This document shows positions 58,103-64,000 of a DNA stretch of 64,000 nucleotides, piece by piece. Below the pieces are notes generated by a model. The model did not search any database and was not told where the DNA came from. It was given only the letters and a program-made list of their open reading frames with translations. The position numbers were made by a program, and so were the translations under genes. Numbering within the stretch: position 1 is the first letter of the stretch; each line of letters opens with the position of its first letter. The DNA is from Bacillota bacterium. GTDB taxonomy: Bacteria > Bacillota > Bacilli > Paenibacillales > NBRC-103111. The stretch is taken from contig JAEWGW010000027.1 of assembly GCA_023388055.1 (NCBI GenBank), positions 356,868-420,867 on the forward strand, given 5' to 3'.

Positions 58103-59437
58103 ATGAAAAAAGCTTTGGCAATCACCGGGTTGGCAGCATTAACTGCGGTTATGACCGCATGCGGCGGCAACAGCAATGGCACTGGCGCATCCCAGGCACC
58201 GGGAGGTTCGTCCGCAGCCAGTGTCAAGCCTGCAGAAAAGGTGGAGCTGCGGATTATGTGGTGGGGCGATCAGAAGCGGGCGGATAAAACCAATGAAGCC
58301 CTGCGCAAATTTGAGGAGAAAAACCCCAATATCAAGGTGGTGGGCGAATTTGCCCCCAGCTCTGGCTACTTCGACAAGCTGAATACCCAGATTGCCTCCG
58401 GAACGGCACCGGATGTTTTCTTCCTGGGCGGCAATGTAGTGGATTATGTGACTAAGGATGTCCTGCTGGATCTGACCCCTTATGTGGGCAAGGAATTGAA
58501 TACCAAGGATATGGATCCTTCCATGATTACCTACGGCACCTTCAAAAACAAGCTGCTTCATGTTTCTGCCGGAGCCAATGCCCGGGGGATTATCATCAAC
58601 ACGGAAACCTTCAAAAAAGCAGGGCTGGATATCCCCAAGGATGGCTGGACCTGGGACGATTATGCCCGGATCTCCAAGGAAGTCTCCGCTAAGCTGGGCA
58701 AGGATTATTACGGTACCTATGATTACACCAATGAAGGCATGGATATTTACCTGAAGCAAAACGGCAAGATTTTGTATGATATGGACAAGGGCGCCTTGGG
58801 CTTCGAAAAGGCCGATGTGGAAAAGTGGTTCGCCTACTGGAGCGATCTTCGCAAGGCGGGAGGTCTTGCCACGCCCGAGCTTCAGGTGTCCAATCCTCCG
58901 GGAGACACCAGCAAATCCCTGATTGTGACCGGCAAGGTAGCCATGGGGCTGACCGCCTCCAACCAATTGGTGGCCCATCAGAATCTGACCAAGGATGCAC
59001 TGACTTTGGTTCAAGTGCCCCGTGGGGATAAAGGAACAGGTGTGGTATTCGAATCCAGTCAGGGTCTGTCCGGCTACGCCAAAACCAAGTATCCCAAGGA
59101 AGTGGCGCTGCTGATGAACTTCTGGATCAATGACCCGGATGCCGCCAAAATTCTTGGCAATGACCGTGGTGTACCGGTTACGACCGCCATGCGGGATCTG
59201 CTCAAAACCACTGCGTCCCCGGTAGAACAAATCATCTACGATTATTGCAACCGGGTATCTGAGGCCAGTAAAAAGGAGCCTGCCAAGATCAGCTACAACC
59301 CTCCGGGCTTCACCGAATATTCCAAGCTGGTGGACACCACCGTACAGGAAATTGCCTTTGGCCGCAAGGATGTGAAGAAGGGCGTAGAGGATTTCTACAA
59401 CGGTGCGGTCAAGATCTTCAATAATAATACCAAGTAA
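58103..59437 (+). CDS. Sugar ABC transporter substrate-binding lipoprotein
   Basis: A 444-residue family 1 solute-binding protein. The signal peptide ends with the lipobox VMTAC, so it is a membrane-anchored lipoprotein; a Gly/Ser/Ala/Pro tether follows. The first strand VELRIMWWGDQKRADKTNEA and a stretch DVFFLGGNVVDYVTK are typical of the family. AGGGGGA is about 8 nt before the ATG. It comes after, not before, its two permeases, and is followed by a stem-loop and a glycosidase gene. The substrate is unknown, probably an oligosaccharide. Confidence 0.94.
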   Translation: MKKALAITGLAALTAVMTACGGNSNGTGASQAPGGSSAASVKPAEKVELRIMWWGDQKRADKTNEALRKFEEKNPNIKVVGEFAPSSGYFDKLNTQIASGTAPDVFFLGGNVVDYVTKDVLLDLTPYVGKELNTKDMDPSMITYGTFKNKLLHVSAGANARGIIINTETFKKAGLDIPKDGWTWDDYARISKEVSAKLGKDYYGTYDYTNEGMDIYLKQNGKILYDMDKGALGFEKADVEKWFAYWSDLRKAGGLATPELQVSNPPGDTSKSLIVTGKVAMGLTASNQLVAHQNLTKDALTLVQVPRGDKGTGVVFESSQGLSGYAKTKYPKEVALLMNFWINDPDAAKILGNDRGVPVTTAMRDLLKTTASPVEQIIYDYCNRVSEASKKEPAKISYNPPGFTEYSKLVDTTVQEIAFGRKDVKKGVEDFYNGAVKIFNNNTK

Positions 59438-59465
59438 CCCCGCAGAGCATGAGGGCAGGGTGGAC

Positions 59466-59498
59466 AACGGGGCTGCGGCGGCTGGCTGCGGCCCTGTT
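59466..59498 (+). other. Intercistronic stem-loop after the binding-protein gene
   Basis: AACGGGGCTGCGGC and GCTGCGGCCCTGTT form a 14-bp stem with three G-T pairs and a 5-nt loop, without a T run. As at 17042-17073, it follows a binding-protein gene and may stabilise its mRNA. Confidence 0.5.
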
Positions 59499-59539
59499 CC
59501 TATGGAAACCGGACAAAGATTTTGCGAGGAGGCAGAGGC

Positions 59540-61195
59540 ATGAGTGTGGAGGCCGTATTGGAGCGGTTGCGGGCGATAAATGTGGAGGAGCGGCTGGATG
59601 AGCCGGGCAAACCCTCGGATGTGGAGGCGGTGGCGGAATGGAAGCGGGGCGGGGTGAAATTTGCCGCTTCAGCAGGCAGGCTGGAGGAGGTGTACTACCA
59701 TGCTCTTCGCAAGCTGCTGGACTGTATTGTTCCCACCTGGGAGCAAGGGCCGATTCTCCACGAGGGCGGTGTGTACCGGGGATGCTGGCTGGAGAGCACC
59801 GGCACCATTAACGCGGAATTGCTGTCCCGGTTTTTGCCTTCGGTGTCCAGGAGCACCTACGAAGCCTTCGCTAACGGCCAGCGGGAGGATGGCCTGATTC
59901 CCTACAAAATAACCGGGGCCGGTCCGGTGTTCCGGCAGATCCAGCTGGTGACGCCTCTGGCGCGCTCCGTGTGGAATCATTACCTGCTGAACGGGCGTCC
60001 CGCTGATTTTCTGGGGAAAATGATGAGCGCCTTGTCCCGTTTCGACCAGTGGCTGGCCGATTGGCGCAATACCCGGGGCAGCGGCTGCGTGGAGGCCTTC
60101 TGCGCTTTTGATACCGGGCATGATCTGTCTCCCCGCTTCTGGCATATCCCGGATACGCCTCATCTGGGTGATCCCAAGCAATATGACCCGGCTTCTCCCC
60201 TTCTGCCTCTGTTGGCCCCGGATATGACGGCCCATACGTATTGCCAGAGGCTGTATCTGGCTCGGATGGCCAAGGAGCTGGGGGACAGCCGGCAGGCGGA
60301 GCTGTGGCGGACCAAGGCGGAAGAAACACTGGACAGCCTGTTCCGGCACTGTTATGACAAGGAGGATCAATTTTTCTATGATGTGGATCAAAGCGGGGCC
60401 TTCATCCGGGTTCAATCCGACGTGCTGCTTCGGGTGTTGGCCTGTGAGGTGGGAGATGACGTCTTCTTCCAGGAAGCGCTGAAGGGGTATCTCCTGAATA
60501 CCCGCAAGTTCTTCGCCAAGTACCCGTTTACCGCAGTGGCCATGGACGACCCCCGTTTTGATCCGTTCTCCAGCTACAACAGCTGGGCGGGGCCGTCCAA
60601 TTTTCTGGCGATGATCCGTGCGCCCCATGCCTTCGAGCATCATGGGCGTTATGTGGAGCTAACCTGGGTGCTGCAGCCAATTGTGTCGGCGATGGCCCGG
60701 ATGGAGCGGTTTCCCCAGGTGCTCAGTCCCTGGACGGGGGCTGAGGGATATACGGAGGCCTATTCTCCGGCGATCCTGGGAGTGCTGGATTTTGTGGAGC
60801 GGCTATGCGGGATTGTTCCCCGGCCGGAGGGGACTCTGTGGTTCAACGGTTTGCTGCCCTATCCGCTGGATCATGGGGAGGAGGTGGCGGGGGAAACCGG
60901 GTACAGCCGGACGGTGGATGGAGTTGGTTTTGAATTGGCTGTTACCCGGGGGGAGGCGCTAGTGTGCCGCAATGGCCGGGAGCTGGTCCGTTTCCCCTTC
61001 GGCCTCCGGGTAGTGACCGACCGGTCGGGGGAGCTGTTGGAAGTAGCGGGGCTGCTTCATGCTCCCGTGTACGGAGAGGTGCTGTACCAAGGGAAGCGGT
61101 ATGCCGTATCCGCAGGCCCTAATGAGGTTTTAGCTTTTAAAGAGGGGCGGTTTATCAGCGTCAGAAGCCCCGGTGCGGTTGCACCGGTATTTTAA
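59540..61195 (+). CDS. (alpha/alpha)6-barrel glycosidase, MGH1/GH63-like
   Basis: A 551-residue cytoplasmic protein of the (alpha/alpha)6 glycosidase group related to the mannosylglycerate hydrolase/GH63 family. Sequence support is FDTGHDLSPRFW, which resembles the ESGxDNSPR catalytic-acid motif of that group, and helical repeats such as YLARMAKELGDSRQAELWRT. The C-terminal ~100 residues are a beta domain (VRFPFGLRVVTDRSGELLEV). GAGGAGG is about 7 nt before the ATG at 59540. It follows the sugar-binding lipoprotein and probably degrades the imported saccharide. The exact substrate is not known. Confidence 0.75.
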   Translation: MSVEAVLERLRAINVEERLDEPGKPSDVEAVAEWKRGGVKFAASAGRLEEVYYHALRKLLDCIVPTWEQGPILHEGGVYRGCWLESTGTINAELLSRFLPSVSRSTYEAFANGQREDGLIPYKITGAGPVFRQIQLVTPLARSVWNHYLLNGRPADFLGKMMSALSRFDQWLADWRNTRGSGCVEAFCAFDTGHDLSPRFWHIPDTPHLGDPKQYDPASPLLPLLAPDMTAHTYCQRLYLARMAKELGDSRQAELWRTKAEETLDSLFRHCYDKEDQFFYDVDQSGAFIRVQSDVLLRVLACEVGDDVFFQEALKGYLLNTRKFFAKYPFTAVAMDDPRFDPFSSYNSWAGPSNFLAMIRAPHAFEHHGRYVELTWVLQPIVSAMARMERFPQVLSPWTGAEGYTEAYSPAILGVLDFVERLCGIVPRPEGTLWFNGLLPYPLDHGEEVAGETGYSRTVDGVGFELAVTRGEALVCRNGRELVRFPFGLRVVTDRSGELLEVAGLLHAPVYGEVLYQGKRYAVSAGPNEVLAFKEGRFISVRSPGAVAPVF

Positions 61196-61259
61196 GCTGA
61201 GTCTGGAGCGGGTGGGGTAAGCGGCAGAATCAACTGCGGTTCAGCGTTGGGCCGTCTGT

Positions 61260-61543
61260 CACGCTCCACCAAGCGCAGGGCACCGAGCACCGAGCGGGCA
61301 TTGAGCACCAAATGCCGACTCGTCACCGCCACCACCGAGTGCTGCCGCCAACCCGCTAACGCCACCACTGAGTGCTGCCGCCGAGCCGCCACCGTCGACC
61401 GCCGAGCGCTAACGGAACTCAGCGACTCTTAAAGACCCAAAATCCTGTATTTTCCGCTGCAACGGAACTGAGCGACCCTTAGAGACACAATCGGGCCCTC
61501 CAGCAAGTCTGCAGCCCCGCTAAGGGCTTCTGAGTTCCGTTAG
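61260..61543. repeat. Tandem and family A repeats
   Basis: First, degenerate tandem sequence with two copies of GCCACCACYGAGTGCTGCCG (near 61330 and 61362). Then family A units at 61410 and 61458 (AACGGAACTCAGCGACTC and AACGGAACTGAGCGACCC) and a reversed unit ending TGAGTTCCGTTAG at 61543. The 472-bp gap between genes holds no credible gene. Confidence 0.7.
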
Positions 61544-61667
61544 AATCCCAGCCATCGCCACAGTGGAAAAATCGGGCATACCGGGCCTATGGGGGCAGTG
61601 CCAACGTATAAATCCCCCAAAAGCTGGCTGCCACCACCTAGCCGACTCAGGAGATGAGGAGAGAATC

Positions 61668-62564
61668 ATGAAGAATAAGGACCTGCAAATTCGCGACCCG
61701 TTTGTGCTTCCCGATCAGAAAAAGCAATTATATTACTTATTTGGAAGTACGGACAAGAATATCTGGGGAGAAGGGACCGGCTTCGACCTGTATACCAGCC
61801 GGGATTTGGAGGAATGGGAGGGGCCGTTCCCTGCCTTCCGGCCGGGAGATGACTTCTTCGCCAAGCGCAACTTCTGGGCACCGGAGGTGCATCCCTACAA
61901 CGGGCGCTACTATATGCTGGCTACCTTCCGCAGAACGGACAATGATCTGTTGGGCACGGCAGTCCTGGCTGCCGACCGGGTGGAGGGACCGTATCTGCCC
62001 CACAGCAGCGGGCCTGTTACACCTGCGGAGTGGGCTTGTCTGGACGGAACCCTCCATGTGGATACGGCAGGGGAGCCGTGGATGGTATTCTGCCATGAAT
62101 GGACGCAAACGGGAGACGGGGAGATTTGCGCCATGCGCTTGACCCCTGATCTGCGGGGTGCAGCCGGAGATCCGGTACGGCTATTCAGCGCCTCGCAGGC
62201 TCCTTGGACGGAGCAGTTGGCCTCCAAATCAACGCCGGAGCGGGCGGTGTACGTGACGGATGGTCCTTTTCTGTACCGGGATGCCGAGGGTAGGCTGTTG
62301 ATGCTGTGGGCCAGCTTCGCGGACAACCGGTATGCCCAAGGAGTAGCCGTCTCTCACAGCGGAGAGGTAACGGGCCCTTGGATTCATCAGCCGGAGCCGC
62401 TGTACCGGGAAAACGGCGGCCATGGCATGCTGTTCCGCACCTTCGGCGGAGAGCTGATGCTTGCGCTGCACGCGCCCAACCGGACCCCGCAGGAGCGGCC
62501 CCTGTTCATTCCTGTTGCGGAAGCAGCCGGGGATCTCTCCGTAAAGCCGTACCCGGGGAAATGA
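61668..62564 (+). CDS. Glycoside hydrolase family 43-type five-bladed propeller enzyme
   Basis: A 298-residue cytoplasmic glycosidase. The N-terminal LQIRDPFVLPDQKKQLYYLF contains the expected catalytic Asp, NFWAPEVHPYNGRYYMLATF and LDGTLHVDTAGEPWMVFCHE show the second Asp and neighbouring Glu. These are family 43-type features (arabinofuranosidase or xylosidase activities are common). GAGGAGAG lies 4 nt before the ATG at 61668; no signal peptide. It is separated from the upstream glycosidase by repeats, so it is probably transcribed separately. Confidence 0.85.
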   Translation: MKNKDLQIRDPFVLPDQKKQLYYLFGSTDKNIWGEGTGFDLYTSRDLEEWEGPFPAFRPGDDFFAKRNFWAPEVHPYNGRYYMLATFRRTDNDLLGTAVLAADRVEGPYLPHSSGPVTPAEWACLDGTLHVDTAGEPWMVFCHEWTQTGDGEICAMRLTPDLRGAAGDPVRLFSASQAPWTEQLASKSTPERAVYVTDGPFLYRDAEGRLLMLWASFADNRYAQGVAVSHSGEVTGPWIHQPEPLYRENGGHGMLFRTFGGELMLALHAPNRTPQERPLFIPVAEAAGDLSVKPYPGK

Positions 62565-62627
62565 CAGCTCCGCCGCTTCCGAAGCAGGCTGGCTCCCGAA
62601 CCGGTGTTGGCCGCAGGGAGGTTTTGT

Positions 62628-62656
62628 TTGACCGCCCTAATCGGCACGTGTACAAT
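62628..62656 (+). promoter_or_regulatory. Promoter of the aromatic acid exporter-like gene
   Basis: TTGACC and TACAAT with an exact 17-bp spacer, 40 bp before the start codon. Confidence 0.7.
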
Positions 62657-62696
62657 TAGGCGTGTCTGACAACCCACAACACCACCGGGGGAGCAT

Positions 62697-63623
62697 ATGA
62701 AAATCGGCTTTCGCACCTTAAAAACGGCCATTGGCGTAGCCTTATCCGTCTTTATTGCCCAATCGCTGGGCTTGCAATATTTTACCGCGGCGGGTATTCT
62801 GACCCTGCTCTGCATCCAGAAATCCCGCAAACAATCCTTTCAGGCGGCCCTGAGCCGCCTCTTTGCTTGCCTTATTTCCCTGTTCGCCTCTACTCTGCTG
62901 TTTGAGGCCATCGGGTACGGGGCGTATGCGTTTCTGGTTCTGCTGCTGTTCTTTATCCCGCTGACGGTGCGCCTTGGCATCCATCAGGGAATTGCCAGCA
63001 GTATCGTTATCGTGATGCATGTCTACATGCATGGGCAGTGGGAATGGAGCTTTTTCCTGAATGAAATTTGCGTCATTCTCATCGGTCTCGGCGTGGCTTT
63101 GGCGGTAAACTGGTATATGCCCAGCATCGACAAGGAGCTGAACCGGTACAAGGACCAGGTGGACGGTCTGATTGCCGCCATTCTGAAGGAAATATCCCTG
63201 TATCTCAAGGAAGGGCAAACTTCCTGGGACGGCAAGGAGCTGCTGCTTCTGGGAGACACTCTCCGCAAAGCCTCCGAGCTGGCTGTCCTCGACGACGAAA
63301 ACAGCCTGCACCGCAAGGATAACTCCTATCGGCATTATTTCAGCCTGAAGCGCCGGCAGTACGAAATTCTGGACCGGATGCTGCCGGCGGTTTCCGGCAT
63401 CTCCATCCAGCTGGAGCAGGGCCACCGGATCGGGGAGCTCATCGAAGAAATGAACGCGCATATGAGTGGAGGGATTCCTTCGCCCCACCTGGGCGAGAAG
63501 CTCCGCAGCATCCGGGAATTCCATAAGCTGCTGCCCATGCCGGTAACCCGGGACGAATTCGAGAACCGGGCCAGCCTGTACGCCGTGGCTAATGAGCTGG
63601 AGCGCTTTATTGAAACGCTGTAA
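62697..63623 (+). CDS. Aromatic acid exporter family membrane protein (ArAE_1)
   Basis: A 308-residue protein with an N-terminal four-to-six helix membrane domain (~1-140, beginning MKIGFRTLKTAIGVALSVF) and a C-terminal cytoplasmic helical domain (~145-308). This arrangement matches the ArAE_1/DUF939 group of FUSC-like proteins. GGGGGAG lies 3 nt upstream of the ATG. The export substrate is not known, and there are no biosynthetic neighbours. It has its own promoter. Confidence 0.88.
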   Translation: MKIGFRTLKTAIGVALSVFIAQSLGLQYFTAAGILTLLCIQKSRKQSFQAALSRLFACLISLFASTLLFEAIGYGAYAFLVLLLFFIPLTVRLGIHQGIASSIVIVMHVYMHGQWEWSFFLNEICVILIGLGVALAVNWYMPSIDKELNRYKDQVDGLIAAILKEISLYLKEGQTSWDGKELLLLGDTLRKASELAVLDDENSLHRKDNSYRHYFSLKRRQYEILDRMLPAVSGISIQLEQGHRIGELIEEMNAHMSGGIPSPHLGEKLRSIREFHKLLPMPVTRDEFENRASLYAVANELERFIETL

Positions 63624-63776
63624 GTAACGAGGGCCGCTTAGACCCGCAACATTTCGTTTCTAGCATGGTCCCGCCAGACCCCGCCAGACTCCGCCAGACC
63701 CTGGGCGATTTATACGAAAGTGCCGCGTCCGCCCCGGCATTTTCATCCCTGGCGGTGGCCGCTGGGCCGTGGGCGA

Positions 63777-63875
63777 TTCTAACGAATCTCACAGCACTTA
63801 TTTGGCGAAAAATCGGCTGTTTGCCAACGTAACGAATCTGAGCCACGCTATTGCTTACGTTCAGGTTCTTTTCAG
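63777..63875. repeat. Family B repeat, inverted copy of 24228-24326
   Basis: TTCTAACGAATCTCACAGC at the start and GTTCAGGTTCTTTTCAG at the end; about 92 of 99 bases match the reverse complement of 24228-24326. The match ends abruptly near 63876. Between 63624 and here only short CCGCCAGAC(T/C) repeats are visible. Confidence 0.8.
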
Positions 63876-63933
63876 CAGTGGACTTGCAAAGAAGTTAACA
63901 TGGGGCAAAATGCCAAAAGAGTTGCACAGCAAA

Positions 63934-64000
63934 AAGAGGTTCCTGTATCGTTGAAGTTGAGACGACACCAACGAAAGGAGACCTCTTGACTACTAGCATA
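63934..64000 (+). other. Possible start of a gene cut by the window edge, with hairpin over its ribosome site
   Basis: AAAGGAG at 63974-63980 is followed by a TTG at 63986 with only five codons visible before the window ends. AAGAGGTTCCT (63934-63944) can pair with AGGAGACCTCTT (63976-63987), hiding the ribosome site. Such leaders are common before transposase genes, and the repeat to the left stops abruptly, so an insertion sequence could start here. No transposase motif is visible. Confidence 0.3.

Noticed and set aside
63607..63954. Short frames on both strands in the last intergenic region
   Set aside because: They lie in family B repeats and low-complexity sequence.
1..64000. tRNA, rRNA or known riboswitch
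   Set aside because: No cloverleaf, rRNA segment or recognisable riboswitch core was seen by eye; a covariance-model search would be needed to exclude small RNAs.

Overview
This 64 kb window is chromosomal DNA of a high-GC, endospore-former-type Firmicute, most likely Paenibacillus or a close relative. The grounds are strong AGGAGG-type ribosome binding sites, frequent short gene overlaps, several YesM/YesN two-component pairs next to sugar ABC transporters, copper-amine-oxidase-type 'stalk' domains, SLH proteins, and dense AraC/LacI/RpiR-controlled glycan catabolism. No rRNA, tRNA, CRISPR array, prophage or complete insertion sequence was seen. The species is not identified.

Layout. (1) 0-15.5 kb: a secreted stalk-domain protein; a leftward rpiR-nagB-nagA-CBM9-like amino-sugar operon; an Agr-like sensor/LytTR regulator pair divergent from three exported wall-associated proteins (stalk/NPCBM-like, SH3-CHAP, SLH); an AraC regulator; a tiny winged-helix-like protein; then a GGDEF synthase and an HD-GYP phosphodiesterase side by side. 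(2) 15.6-22 kb: sugar ABC importer (lipoprotein and two permeases) with its YesM-type kinase and YesN-type regulator. (3) 22-26.6 kb: an ABC exporter behind a leader-peptide/terminator attenuator, and a small operon of MarR regulator, ArsA-type ATPase with an Hsp20-like C-terminal domain, and an 80-residue protein. (4) 26.9-44 kb: plant-polysaccharide and galactoside utilisation: esterase, pectinesterase, rhamnogalacturonan acetylesterase-like SGNH protein, GH2 and GH42 beta-galactosidases, Gfo/Idh oxidoreductase, GH27 alpha-galactosidase, 2-hydroxyacid dehydrogenase, LacI regulator with PfkB sugar kinase, two AraC regulators. (5) 44.8-52.2 kb: threonine synthase; an OmpR-type two-component system divergent from a GT39/GT2 pair that resembles B. 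subtilis ykcB/ykcC. (6) 52.7-62.6 kb: a second YesM/YesN pair, a second sugar importer, an (alpha/alpha)6 glycosidase and a GH43-type enzyme. (7) The end: an aromatic acid exporter-like membrane protein, intergenic repeats and possibly the start of a mobile gene.

How the parts fit. Most of the window senses extracellular or imported saccharides (YesM/YesN, AraC, LacI), imports them (two CUT1-type ABC systems without a local ATPase, so a shared MsmX-like ATPase is inferred), and hydrolyses them inside the cell. The pectinesterase, acetylesterase, GH2, GH42, GH27 and GH43 proteins all lack visible signal peptides.

The strongest unusual signals are: the MarR-ArsA/Hsp20-small protein operon, in which the regulator and the small protein share an identical IEIGE tail that looks like the IxI motif bound by alpha-crystallin domains; a shared palindromic operator in the two promoter regions of that operon; a nine-residue leader peptide and attenuator before the ABC exporter; four CTGAA(G) boxes spaced exactly 11 bp in the divergent OmpR-type regulator/GT39 promoter region; a 13-bp minisatellite; a golvesin-domain gene remnant; and several families of palindromic intergenic repeats.
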